A DNA stretch of 64,000 nt from CAJXMH01 sp040220135. GTDB taxonomy: Bacteria > Bacteroidota > Bacteroidia > Flavobacteriales_E > Vicingaceae. The notes under the pieces were generated by a model. It did no database searches and was not told the origin of the DNA. It was given only the letters and a program-made list of their open reading frames with translations. A program made the position numbers and the translations under genes. Below are positions 1-8,770 of this stretch, piece by piece (position 1 is the first letter of the stretch; each line of letters opens with the position of its first letter). The stretch lies in contig JAVJTT010000011.1 of the NCBI GenBank assembly GCA_040220135.1, positions 1 through 64,000 on the forward strand, written 5' to 3'.

Positions 1-3000
1 CGGAATTTAGCAGCTGCTAACTACACCGTTACCGTTACCGACAACAATGGCTGTACTTCTGTTTCTACTCTAAGCATTACGGAGCCTGCCGTTTTAGGCG
101 CTAGTATTTCGTCTACCAATAATGTTAGCTGTAATGGTGGAAGTGATGGAACTGCAACAGTTACGGCCAATGGAGGCACCACGCCTTACACTTATTTGTG
201 GAGTAACGGACAAACAGCCGTTACAGCCACCAATTTAGCGGCTACCAATTATGTAGTAACTGTTACAGATAATAACGGATGTACTACCACAGCCAATGTA
301 ACTTTAAGCGAACCCACCCATTTGACCACAGCCAACACTTACCAAGAAAATGTAAGTTGTAATGGCTTAAGCGATGGACTTGCTGCCATAACCCCAAGCG
401 GAGGAACGGCCCCTTACACTTATCTGTGGAGTGATAACCAAACTGCAGATACGGCTAGAAATTTAACCGCTGCAACTTACACGGTTACCGTTACTGATAA
501 TCAGGGATGCGCCTTAGTTGAAAATGTTACGATTAGCGAACCTGTTCAATTAAGTATTTCAGCACAAGCTGTAAGTCAAGTAAGTTGTAATGGTTTAAGT
601 AATGGAAGTGCATCAGCCAATGCTACAGGAGGAACTAGTCCTTACTCTTTTCTTTGGAGCAATAATCAAGTGGGAGATACGGCAAGGAATTTAGGTGCTG
701 CCAATTACTCCGTAACCATCACCGACCAAAACGGTTGTACCGCAACAACTTCAGTTACCATTAGTGAACCGGCTACCTTGGTTGGAGCCATTGCGAACTC
801 TTTTGATGTTAGTTGTAATGGAGGGAATGATGGTTTAGCTGTGGTAGACCCACAAGGAGGAACTGCTCCATATACTTACCTCTGGAGCAACAATCAAACA
901 GCAGACACCACAAGGAATTTGAATGCGGGTAACTACTCTGTTACCATTACTGACCAAAATGCTTGTACAGCCACCACTGCTGTGATCATCTCCGAACCGT
1001 CTGCTTTAACGACCACTATTAGTTCTTCTACAAACATAAGTTGTAACGGTTTAAGCGATGGAATTGTCACAGTTAGTGCAAATGGAGGAACCACACCTTA
1101 CACTTATTTATGGAGTGACAACCAAACTACGGCTACCGCATCGAATTTACCTGCAGGAAATTACCAAGTAACGGTTAGCGATAACAATCAATGTACTTCA
1201 GTAGAAAGCATAACACTTACTGAGCCAGCTAGTTTGGTATGCAGCAATGGCACTCAAATCAACGCAAGCTGTAAAGACTTAAGTGACGGATCAGCAAAGG
1301 TGATAGTCAATGGAGGAACACAACCTTACACTTATTTATGGAGTGACAACCAACAAACTGATTCGGCAAGCAACCTCAGCGCCGGCAACTACAGTGTAAC
1401 AGTCACCGATCAGAATAATTGTAGTTCAGTGAGTAGCTTTCTAATTACTGAACCCGATTCTTTACTTTCCGCAACTTCGATTACTAATGGAGTAAGCTGC
1501 ACCGGATTTAGTAATGGAGAAGCTAGCGTTTCCGCCACAGGAGGGACACAACCGTATACTTACCTCTGGAGCAACAATTCCACCAACGATACCATAAGTG
1601 GATTGTTTGCGGGAAAGTATTTTGTTACTCTAAGTGATCAAAATGGATGCAGCATAGTCGATAGCGTTGAGTTAGTGGGCCCTACTCAATTGGTCAGCAC
1701 CATTGGAAGTTCAACTGATGTGAGTTGCAATGGTGGAAGTGATGGATTTGCCTACGCGAATGCAAATGGAGGTACCCCTCCTTACACCTACTTATGGAGC
1801 AATAATGCGAATACAGATACCCTGCGAAATTTAAGTGCCGGAACCTATGTTTTGACCCTTACCGATGCCAACGGCTGTAATAGTGGAGCTACCGTTACCA
1901 TAAACGAACCAGCGGCTTTAGGATTAAGCATTACCAATGAAAGTATGGTAAGTTGTCAGGGCTTAAGTGATGCAAAGGCCTACGTAACAGTGAATGGAGG
2001 AACAACACCCTATACCTACCTTTGGAACGACAACCAAGCATCAGACACGGCTCGCAACTTGAGCGCAGGACCCTATTCGGTTACAGTGACAGATGCGAAC
2101 GCTTGTTCATCCGTTATTTCAACAACGGTCACCGAGCCTAATGCATTAGTTAGCTCAATGGGCTCTTCCACCAATGTAAATTGTTTCGGAGGAAGTGACG
2201 GTGCCGCAACTGTTACGGCCAATGGCGGAACTACACCTTACACTTACAATTGGAATAATGGAGATAATACCGCCACAAGTTCAAACTTGATCGCAGGAAC
2301 ATATTTTGTGACCATCACAGATGCAAATGGCTGTGTAGACAGCAGCAATATTACCATAACTGAACCTAACCTGCTAAGCACAACCACCAGCGTTAATTCA
2401 CCAATAAGCTGCAACAATGCTGCAAATGGAATAGCAAGTGTTTCTCCTTCCGGGGGAACCGCACCTTATACTTACAACTGGAGCCAAGGAGCAACAACTG
2501 CCAGCATTTCAAACTTAGGCCCGGGCACTTTCCTAGTTACAGTAACAGACAATAATCAGTGTTCAACGGTAGATTCAGTGACCCTAGTACAACCTGCAAC
2601 ACTCACAACTTCAATCAGTAATGCAACAGATGTTAGTTGTTTTAGCTTAGCCGATGGGCAAGCCTCTGTGGTGGGGTCAGGAGGAACAAGTCCTTACACC
2701 TACTTCTGGAGCAATAATGAAACGACAAACAGCATACAGAACCTAAGTGCCGGAACATATGGGGTTACCATAACCGATGCGCGCGGCTGTCAAAGTTCAA
2801 GCAGCGTTTCCATCACTCAGCCGGCACAGCTTTCTGCAACATTAAACGGCTCAAATATTAGTTGTTTTGGACAAGCTGACGGACAAATATCTACTGCTAT
2901 TTCAGGAGGTACCACTCCTTACAATTACAATTGGAGCAATGGTGAGCAAACCCCTTTGATCAATAATCTTGGGGCGGGAACGTATTTGTTAACCTTAAGC

Positions 3001-4323
3001 GATTTCAACAATTGTCAAGTGACTGACTCCTTCACGGTCATTGAACCGGACACTTTATCGTTAACGATTACTGCAGATGATACCGTTTGCATTAACGTTC
3101 CAAAGTCATTGGATGCAACAGCTAGTGGTGGAACTGGAGCCTACACATTCACTTGGAACCAAAACTTGGGAAACAGTCCATCGGTTTCTGTTAGTCCACA
3201 GCAAAACACCACTTACAGCATTTCGGTTACCGATGCCAACAATTGCCCTGAGGCGGTTAGAAACGTTACGCTCACCGTGCGTGATGTTGCTTCAGACTCT
3301 CTGAACATTAGCTCTTCAGGAAACATTTGTGTTGGAGATAGCAGTCTTATTTCGGTTGATTTCGTTGGAAGCATTGGCCCATTTAGCTATCAGTGGAATC
3401 AAACATTAAGTGGTATTCAAGATCAATATGTCAGTCCGACTGCAACTACTACATACATTTTAGATGTAATTGATGCTTGCGCGAATACTTTAACAGACTC
3501 TGTTGAAGTAGCTGTTTCCGATCCCCCTGTTATTGCCCTAAATGATACACTAATTGAAGGTTGTGAAGACCTCAGTTTAACTTTTAGCAATCAAACCCCA
3601 AGCAATTACACTTACAGTTGGAATTTTGGTGATGGAATTACCTCAACAGAAGCTGAACCTTCAAATACATACACCGATCCGGGAACTTATTCTGTTCAAC
3701 TAAACGTAAGCACACCAGAAGGTTGTGAAAGTCAATCACAAGCAAACTATAGAGTTCGTGTGCTTCCTTCCCCTATTGCTTCAATTTTTGCTTCTCCAAC
3801 AGAAACAGACATTGAGAATCCTGACATCACTATATCCAGTGATTTTTCTGATGCTAATTTTTGGACCTGGAATTTTGGTGATGGGAAAGATAGCAGCAAC
3901 ATTAATGACTTTGTTTATACTTATGCAGACACCGGCACTTACATTCTAAACCTTCTTGAGCGAAACAGTTTTAATTGCTATGACTCGGCTCAGTTGAGAA
4001 TTCGAATTAATCCGAATTACGAAATTAAAATTCCGAATGTCTTTATTCCAAGTACCGGTGGACCTACAGGAGGCACTTACAATCCAAATAGCACCTCTAA
4101 TGCTGTTTTTCATCCCTTCTTGGAATATGTAGAGGATTATCATTTAATGATCTTTAATCGTTGGGGGGAATTAATGTTTGAGTCGAAAGATGTAAATATT
4201 GGATGGGATGGCTACTACAAAGGCAAACTTTGTCAAGCAGATGTTTACGTTTACAAAATGGAAGTTGAATTTATAAATGGAGACCGAGCGACGAAGGTCG
4301 GAGATTTGACGCTGCTGAGATAA
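1..4323 (+). CDS. SprB-repeat surface adhesin with type B T9SS sorting domain (3' part, N-terminus outside window)
   Basis: The frame is open from base 1, so the gene starts before the window; the first internal ATG is at 196 but repeat sequence runs through it. It carries 13 complete SprB-type modules of about 76 residues, each with SCNG.SDG, GGT.PYTY.W and VTVTD.NGC followed by .EP. After these come two Ig/PKD-like segments (about 3060-3520), two PKD domains with the NFGDG motif (about 3530-4010), and a C-terminal gliding-motility-associated domain (NVFIPSTGG, FNRWGE, GWDGYYKG). That last domain is the T9SS type B sorting signal. SprB relatives are very large mobile or static cell-surface adhesins. 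The stop codon overlaps the ATG of a porP/sprF gene, the usual partner for type B substrates. Surface adhesin is secure; a role in gliding is inference. Confidence 0.93.
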   Translation, partial: RNLAAANYTVTVTDNNGCTSVSTLSITEPAVLGASISSTNNVSCNGGSDGTATVTANGGTTPYTYLWSNGQTAVTATNLAATNYVVTVTDNNGCTTTANVTLSEPTHLTTANTYQENVSCNGLSDGLAAITPSGGTAPYTYLWSDNQTADTARNLTAATYTVTVTDNQGCALVENVTISEPVQLSISAQAVSQVSCNGLSNGSASANATGGTSPYSFLWSNNQVGDTARNLGAANYSVTITDQNGCTATTSVTISEPATLVGAIANSFDVSCNGGNDGLAVVDPQGGTAPYTYLWSNNQTADTTRNLNAGNYSVTITDQNACTATTAVIISEPSALTTTISSSTNISCNGLSDGIVTVSANGGTTPYTYLWSDNQTTATASNLPAGNYQVTVSDNNQCTSVESITLTEPASLVCSNGTQINASCKDLSDGSAKVIVNGGTQPYTYLWSDNQQTDSASNLSAGNYSVTVTDQNNCSSVSSFLITEPDSLLSATSITNGVSCTGFSNGEASVSATGGTQPYTYLWSNNSTNDTISGLFAGKYFVTLSDQNGCSIVDSVELVGPTQLVSTIGSSTDVSCNGGSDGFAYANANGGTPPYTYLWSNNANTDTLRNLSAGTYVLTLTDANGCNSGATVTINEPAALGLSITNESMVSCQGLSDAKAYVTVNGGTTPYTYLWNDNQASDTARNLSAGPYSVTVTDANACSSVISTTVTEPNALVSSMGSSTNVNCFGGSDGAATVTANGGTTPYTYNWNNGDNTATSSNLIAGTYFVTITDANGCVDSSNITITEPNLLSTTTSVNSPISCNNAANGIASVSPSGGTAPYTYNWSQGATTASISNLGPGTFLVTVTDNNQCSTVDSVTLVQPATLTTSISNATDVSCFSLADGQASVVGSGGTSPYTYFWSNNETTNSIQNLSAGTYGVTITDARGCQSSSSVSITQPAQLSATLNGSNISCFGQADGQISTAISGGTTPYNYNWSNGEQTPLINNLGAGTYLLTLSDFNNCQVTDSFTVIEPDTLSLTITADDTVCINVPKSLDATASGGTGAYTFTWNQNLGNSPSVSVSPQQNTTYSISVTDANNCPEAVRNVTLTVRDVASDSLNISSSGNICVGDSSLISVDFVGSIGPFSYQWNQTLSGIQDQYVSPTATTTYILDVIDACANTLTDSVEVAVSDPPVIALNDTLIEGCEDLSLTFSNQTPSNYTYSWNFGDGITSTEAEPSNTYTDPGTYSVQLNVSTPEGCESQSQANYRVRVLPSPIASIFASPTETDIENPDITISSDFSDANFWTWNFGDGKDSSNINDFVYTYADTGTYILNLLERNSFNCYDSAQLRIRINPNYEIKIPNVFIPSTGGPTGGTYNPNSTSNAVFHPFLEYVEDYHLMIFNRWGELMFESKDVNIGWDGYYKGKLCQADVYVYKMEVEFINGDRATKVGDLTLLR
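100..3053 (+). repeat. Tandem SprB-module array, 228-bp period
   Basis: Thirteen in-frame copies of a coding repeat. The codon for the Pro of the PY pair falls at 184, 412, 640, 868, 1096, 1324, 1552, 1780, 2008, 2236, 2464, 2692 and 2917. That is eleven consecutive spacings of exactly 228 bp and a last one of 225 bp. Copies differ at many synonymous sites, so the array is old and under protein-level selection. The array probably continues upstream of base 1. Confidence 0.95.
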
Positions 4324-5339
4324 TGGTTCAAGGACGCTTCAAACATAGCATAATCATCTTCCTTCTAGGAATTGGCTTTTTCGCTGTCAAACCGCTTCAA
4401 GCGCAAGACCCCCAATTTGGGCACTTTTACAGCAACTCCATGCTTTATAATCCGGCCTTTACAGGCAATGTTGACTTGGGAAGATTTGCTTTATCGTATC
4501 GAAATCAGTGGCCATCTATTCCGGGAAACTACATTTCATATGCCGCTTCCTATGATCATTATTTTAGTGAGATAAAAAGTGGTGTTGGCCTTCAATTTGT
4601 CAACGACAGAGCCGGGAGTGGCGGTTTAACCAACCGAAGCATTAACTTTATGTACTCCTACCAAATTCGTTTAAACCGCGAACTATCTTTAATGGCCGGT
4701 ATAAAAGGAGGCTATCACTTTCGTTTCTACGACTTTTCAAAATTCACTTTTGCCGATCAAATTGCCAGAGATGATGCACCGGAGTCAATTGTGAATGGCT
4801 TTAGAGACCGCATTAACTTTCCAAACTTTGGCAACGGTCTTGTTTTTTACCATCAAGAAGATTATTGGCTGGGCGTTTCTTTTGATCACTTAAATCAGCC
4901 GACCAACGGCTTCGTTGACGAAGAGTCAAGTTTGGATATTAGAACCGCGATTCAGGCCGGTTACAACTTTAAAGTAAACAAAGGCTATGGTGGAAGAGCC
5001 GGAGGTAAAGTTACAGCAGCCGCTTTGTACAAATCGCAAAGGGAGTGGGATCAATTGGACTTAGGTCTTTACTACCGTACCGAGCCTTATCTATTTGGTA
5101 TTTGGTATCGTGGTCTTCCGTTAAAGTCGAATGAAAGTGACATTCCCAATGTAGATGCCATTATGCTTTTGGCCGGTTTCAAAGCAGACCGAATTACCTT
5201 TGCCTACTCTTATGACGTAACCATTTCTCGATTAGCAGGCAGCACAGGTGGTTCACATGAACTGAGCTTGATCTTGGAATACCCCAAGGCAAAACGAAGA
5301 AACAAGCGCTTCTTTCGGGTTCCTTGTCCTAAGTTTTAA
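4323..5339 (+). CDS. PorP/SprF family type IX secretion membrane protein
   Basis: 338 aa, outer-membrane beta-barrel family. It has a signal peptide (hydrophobic residues about 9-25, then QAQ), followed by the family hallmark D-P-Q-F-x-H-F and MLYNPAFTGN. The rest alternates short beta strands rich in aromatic residues. The ATG at 4323 shares its A with the TAA stop of the upstream adhesin (TAATG), so the two genes are translationally coupled. Family members assist secretion or surface attachment of the type B sorting-domain protein encoded next to them, as SprF does for SprB. The direct overlap makes the upstream adhesin the obvious client; the pairing is inferred from context. Confidence 0.93.
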   Translation: MVQGRFKHSIIIFLLGIGFFAVKPLQAQDPQFGHFYSNSMLYNPAFTGNVDLGRFALSYRNQWPSIPGNYISYAASYDHYFSEIKSGVGLQFVNDRAGSGGLTNRSINFMYSYQIRLNRELSLMAGIKGGYHFRFYDFSKFTFADQIARDDAPESIVNGFRDRINFPNFGNGLVFYHQEDYWLGVSFDHLNQPTNGFVDEESSLDIRTAIQAGYNFKVNKGYGGRAGGKVTAAALYKSQREWDQLDLGLYYRTEPYLFGIWYRGLPLKSNESDIPNVDAIMLLAGFKADRITFAYSYDVTISRLAGSTGGSHELSLILEYPKAKRRNKRFFRVPCPKF

Positions 5340-5340
5340 T

Positions 5341-5373
5341 AAAAAAAACCTGCTTGTCAGTTAAACAAGCAGG
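5341..5373 (-). terminator. Intrinsic terminator of the 313-aa T9SS substrate gene
   Basis: CCTGCTTGT (5349-5357) pairs with ACAAGCAGG (5365-5373), a perfect 9-bp stem. On the minus strand it is followed by eight T (5341-5348), so it ends transcription of the minus-strand gene stopping at 5415. The plus-strand porP/sprF gene stops at 5339 and meets the hairpin without a T run. Confidence 0.85.
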
Positions 5374-5414
5374 CCGATGAAAAGAATAAAATTGCTTTGC
5401 AGTAATTTTCGAAT

Positions 5415-6356
5415 CTATTGAACCAATATTTTTTGGCTCACCTTCTGTCCCTCACTGCTAATAGTAAAGAAGTAAAGACCCGATTTTTCTTTGGATAAAT
5501 CATAATCCTCTTGGAAACTGCCTTTGAATTGGGCTAAATCTTTTTGAAAAATCATAGCTCCTTTTGCATCGGTAATGTTTAATTGCACATCCGTGGGTTG
5601 TTCCGTTTTAAACTGCATGCTAAAGTTCCCATTGGTAGGATTGGGAAAAAGTTTAAAATCCTGAATTGGAGTACTTTCAACTTCCTTGAATTCTACTTCG
5701 GTAGGCATTTTTTCCCTCAATTTTTCAGCCCCTTTTCCATCTTTGGTAATAAACACCATGGTTTTGAACTCCGTAATTTTGTTGCCGTCTTCATCAACTT
5801 TAACTTCATGGTCTTCAGTTTGAATCACAAAGTGCTGGCCTTCCTTGGTCTCAAAAAACTTCTCTTCGCCACCTTTAAGCTCATCACCATCCATTACCAT
5901 AACCTTCACATTCCCGGCTTCATCTTTTAGTTTAATGATTTTTCGCATTTGCCCTTCGCTTAGCTCATCTAGCTTTAGCTCTCTCACTTTATGAAGTGCT
6001 GATGAATCATCTTTTGAAATACGAACCATGTGCACATCTCTTTTCACTTGTTCTCCATCTGATTCTTCTTCTACTTCCATTTCTATACGAATTGCTTGAC
6101 CCTCTTCTAAGCTTTTCGCCTTAAGGTCATCCATGCTCAACTTTACATCGTATTCCTTTAAAAGTGCATCGATCTTTTCTTTATCCTCCGGCGAAAAAGA
6201 CTCTTTAATTTCAGTTCGTTTTCCGTTTTCATCTTTTACAATAAAAACTTTCACTTCGCCTTCTTTGGCCTTCTTTGTTGCATTTTGTGCTTGACTGATT
6301 CCGGCTAAGCCAATAAACCAAGCTAATAAAATGGCTTTTGTTGTTACATTTTTCAT
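5415..6356 (-). CDS. Secreted, highly charged protein with type A T9SS sorting domain
   Basis: 313 aa. It has a signal peptide (MKNVTTKAILLAWFIGLAGI, then SQAQ), a Glu/Lys/Asp-rich middle of about 200 residues, and a C-terminal Por secretion domain (about 235-313: FKLFPNPTNGNF, DYDLSKEKSGLYFF, ILVQ). The middle repeats short strands such as KVFIVKDENG, KVMVMDGDE and TMVFITKDGKG, so it may be a repetitive beta structure. I recognise no catalytic motif. It is divergent from a sensor kinase/response regulator operon and shares its 133-bp promoter region with it, as secreted stress proteins often do with their regulators. Its function is unknown. Confidence 0.88.
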   Translation of the reverse strand: MKNVTTKAILLAWFIGLAGISQAQNATKKAKEGEVKVFIVKDENGKRTEIKESFSPEDKEKIDALLKEYDVKLSMDDLKAKSLEEGQAIRIEMEVEEESDGEQVKRDVHMVRISKDDSSALHKVRELKLDELSEGQMRKIIKLKDEAGNVKVMVMDGDELKGGEEKFFETKEGQHFVIQTEDHEVKVDEDGNKITEFKTMVFITKDGKGAEKLREKMPTEVEFKEVESTPIQDFKLFPNPTNGNFSMQFKTEQPTDVQLNITDAKGAMIFQKDLAQFKGSFQEDYDLSKEKSGLYFFTISSEGQKVSQKILVQ

Positions 6357-6382
6357 GATAAATAGATTTAAAATTTATGCTT

Positions 6383-6390
6383 CAAAGCTA
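6383..6390 (-). promoter_or_regulatory. -7 element for the 313-aa secreted protein
   Basis: On the minus strand the octamer reads TAGCTTTG, a full match to the Bacteroidota -7 consensus TAnnTTTG, 27 nt upstream of the ATG. I see no clear -33 TTTG. Confidence 0.55.
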
Positions 6391-6412
6391 GCTCTAACTC
6401 TTTCCCGAAGAA

Positions 6413-6451
6413 GTTAAAGCTTCGCTAAAATGCGTTAAGGAAAAGTTAAAG
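6413..6451. promoter_or_regulatory. Four-site direct-repeat array, candidate response-regulator operator
   Basis: GTTAAAG (6413), GCTAAAA (6424), GTTAAGG (6434) and GTTAAAG (6445) are spaced 11, 10 and 11 bp apart, one helical turn each. Direct repeats at this spacing are typical of OmpR/PhoB-family operators. The array lies between the divergent promoters of the secreted charged protein and the kinase/regulator operon, just upstream of the kinase -33 region. Confidence 0.5.
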
Positions 6452-6454
6452 TGC

Positions 6455-6485
6455 TTTAGAAAGGGCTGCTTACTCACTACTTTTA
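6455..6485 (+). promoter_or_regulatory. Promoter of the histidine kinase/response regulator operon
   Basis: TTTA (6455-6458), 19 bp, then TACTTTTA (6478-6485), close to the Bacteroidota consensus TTTG-N19-21-TAnnTTTG. Only four bases separate the -7 element from the ATG at 6490, so the transcript would have almost no leader. Confidence 0.5.
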
Positions 6486-6489
6486 CGGG

Positions 6490-8052
6490 ATGAGTAAAAA
6501 GGCCATCGCTTGGATTGTGGGTTTAATGAGTTTATCCTTAATCGGATTAATTGCTTTTCAGGTCTATTGGATCCAATTAAGCATGCAGCAGAAAGCCGAA
6601 GAATTTGACCGCGATGTACTTCAAGCTTTAGAGCTAACCAAAGAGAAAATTGAGAAAGAAGAAGCAAAGGCATTTCTTAGTAAACTCGGTAAAAATGATT
6701 CAGATTCTATTGAAGTAAACCTGGAGTGGAAGCAGGATCAAAAATTTGAGGTAGTAACTAACCACACCGTAAAGGTTGGAGACAAAGACCAAATGGTGGA
6801 GTCGGTCAGTCAGCGTTTAGAATTTTTAAAAGACACTAACTTCAAAGGGAGTGTTATGCTCATCAGTGAAGACATTGAAGGAGTTAATTTGAGTTCTACC
6901 ACTGAAGGTAAAAGTCAAAAGGTGAAATTAATCAAGCGGTTTCAACAGCGGAAAAATAAACTTTCAGAGGCGGTGGAAGAATTGGCTTTTGAGTTTGCCT
7001 TTAAAGAGAGTTCTTTATCAGAAAGGTTAAAAAACATCAATGTCGACTCTTTACTTAAAAGCGCTTTTACTGCCTTTGGCTTAGAAAGTCTTAACTATCA
7101 ATATTCGCTAGTTAATTCAGCAACGGATTCACTCTTAGCTGGCGATTATCTCAAAAGTCAAAAAGTGGATCAGTACTTTTATCAACGAATCTTTGACTCA
7201 CCTCAAGAGAGTGGGATTCTTAGTTTTATAGTGGAAAACAAAACAGCCTTTATTTTGGAGTCGCTTTGGGTATTAGTCAGCATTTCCATTCTACTTACCT
7301 TGATCATGATCGGCACTTTCGGCTTTACCATTTACGCCATACTTCGTCAGAAAAAAATATCAAGCATCAAGTCTGACTTTATAAACAACATGACGCATGA
7401 GTTTAAAACTCCCATTGCTACTATTTCTTTGGCAGTTGACTCTATTTTTCACCCTAAGGTAAAAGGCAAAGAACAAGAATTAGAGCGCTTTGCAAAAATC
7501 ATTAAGAATGAAAATGAGCGCATGAATTTACAAGTGGAACAAGTATTACAAGCGGCACAATTTGAAAAAGGAGAGATTCAGCTAAAGTCTGAAAATGTAG
7601 AGGTGGACAAATTACTGCAGGAAGTAGTTGAAAACTTTAGTTTAGAAGCCAAGTCAGAAGCCTCAGAACTTAGTTTAAAGTTAGAAGCACAAAACCATTT
7701 GCTCAAAACTGATAAAATGCACCTTTACAATTGCTTGAGCAACTTAATAGACAACGCCATTAAGTATTCCAAAGACCCTTTTCAAGTAAAAGTAAAAACT
7801 TACAATCAAGAACAAAATCTAATAATTGAAGTAATTGACCAGGGAATTGGCATGGATGCAGAAACCCAAAAGCGGGCGTTTGATCGTTTTTACCGTAGGC
7901 AAAGTGGAAATTTACACGACAGTAAAGGTTTTGGATTGGGCTTAAGTTATGTACAATCAATTATGGAGCAAATGGGCGGAAGTGTAAACCTAAAAAGCAA
8001 AGTAGGAAAAGGCTCTACCTTTAGTTTGCGAATACCCTTAACCGATGACTAA
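6490..8052 (+). CDS. Two-component sensor histidine kinase
   Basis: 520 aa. Transmembrane helix 1 is at about 7-28, a periplasmic sensor region at about 29-255, and transmembrane helix 2 at about 256-285. The HisKA domain has the H-box MTHEFKTPI with phospho-accepting His303. The HATPase_c domain shows the N-box NLIDNAIKYS, the G1 box DQGIGMD and the G2 box GFGLGLSYV. The sensor region has no recognisable PAS or Cache motif. It is the first gene of an operon and overlaps the response regulator by 8 bp. The signal sensed is unknown; the neighbouring secreted charged protein hints at envelope sensing (inference). Confidence 0.95.
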   Translation: MSKKAIAWIVGLMSLSLIGLIAFQVYWIQLSMQQKAEEFDRDVLQALELTKEKIEKEEAKAFLSKLGKNDSDSIEVNLEWKQDQKFEVVTNHTVKVGDKDQMVESVSQRLEFLKDTNFKGSVMLISEDIEGVNLSSTTEGKSQKVKLIKRFQQRKNKLSEAVEELAFEFAFKESSLSERLKNINVDSLLKSAFTAFGLESLNYQYSLVNSATDSLLAGDYLKSQKVDQYFYQRIFDSPQESGILSFIVENKTAFILESLWVLVSISILLTLIMIGTFGFTIYAILRQKKISSIKSDFINNMTHEFKTPIATISLAVDSIFHPKVKGKEQELERFAKIIKNENERMNLQVEQVLQAAQFEKGEIQLKSENVEVDKLLQEVVENFSLEAKSEASELSLKLEAQNHLLKTDKMHLYNCLSNLIDNAIKYSKDPFQVKVKTYNQEQNLIIEVIDQGIGMDAETQKRAFDRFYRRQSGNLHDSKGFGLGLSYVQSIMEQMGGSVNLKSKVGKGSTFSLRIPLTDD

Positions 8053-8734
8053 AAAACCCAAGATACTTTTAGCTGAAGACGAACCCAATTTTGGAGCTGT
8101 TTTAGAAAACTATTTGCGCTTGGCCCAATTCAATGTAGATTGGTGTAAAGATGGAAAACGGGCCTATTCAAAAATGCAAAACGAAGTCTACGACCTTTGC
8201 GTTTTAGATGTGATGATGCCGGAAATGGATGGCTTTACCTTAGCCAAAGAAATCAAGCAGCAATGTCCGACCACACCCTTTATTTTCCTCACTGCCAAAT
8301 CAATGAAAGAAGATGTACTGAAAGGCTTTAAGTTAGGGGCAGATGACTACTTGACAAAACCCTTTGATTCCGACATTCTAATTGAAAAGATAAAAGTATT
8401 GCTCAAAAGAAGGCAGCAAACCTCAACCTCAGTAGAAGCAACAGAGTACCAAATTGGCACTTACCGCTTTAAACCAAGCAGCAGAAAATTGAGTCATCCG
8501 GAAACGGAACTGCGTTTATCGCCCAAAGAAACAGCCCTTTTACATGAGCTTTGCCGTTACAAAAACGAAGTGATGATACGCTCAGAAGCTTTAGAAAAAA
8601 TTTGGGGAAACGACAATTACTTTACTGGCAGAAGCATGGATGTATACATGGCAAAGCTGCGCAAGTATTTAAGCAAAGACGAAAAAGTGAACATCATCAA
8701 CATTCACGGTAATGGATTCCAACTGAGTGATTAA
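8045..8734 (+). CDS. OmpR/PhoB-family response regulator
   Basis: 229 aa. The receiver domain (1-about 120) has the acidic pair E11/D12, the phosphorylatable Asp55 in CVLDVMMPEMDG, the T/S switch in IFLTAKS and the conserved Lys in LTKPF. The C-terminal winged-helix DNA-binding domain (about 130-229) has LSPKETALLHELC and GRSMDVYMAKLRKYL. It is translationally coupled to the kinase through an 8-bp overlap. It probably binds direct repeats, and a matching four-copy array lies upstream of the operon at 6413-6451, which suggests autoregulation and control of the divergent secreted protein (inference). Confidence 0.96.
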   Translation: MTKKPKILLAEDEPNFGAVLENYLRLAQFNVDWCKDGKRAYSKMQNEVYDLCVLDVMMPEMDGFTLAKEIKQQCPTTPFIFLTAKSMKEDVLKGFKLGADDYLTKPFDSDILIEKIKVLLKRRQQTSTSVEATEYQIGTYRFKPSSRKLSHPETELRLSPKETALLHELCRYKNEVMIRSEALEKIWGNDNYFTGRSMDVYMAKLRKYLSKDEKVNIINIHGNGFQLSD

Positions 8735-8770
8735 AGGTTGAAAAATCCGAAATTTGATTATCTTGCGCCC

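Noticed and set aside
100..3053. Regular repeats that could suggest a CRISPR array
   Set aside because: The period is 228 bp, the repeats are in frame and protein-coding, and there are no short identical repeats with unique spacers.
5583..5930. 115-codon open frame antisense to the charged secreted protein
   Set aside because: Phe/Ile-rich mirror of Glu/Lys codons. The minus-strand gene has a signal peptide and a sorting domain.
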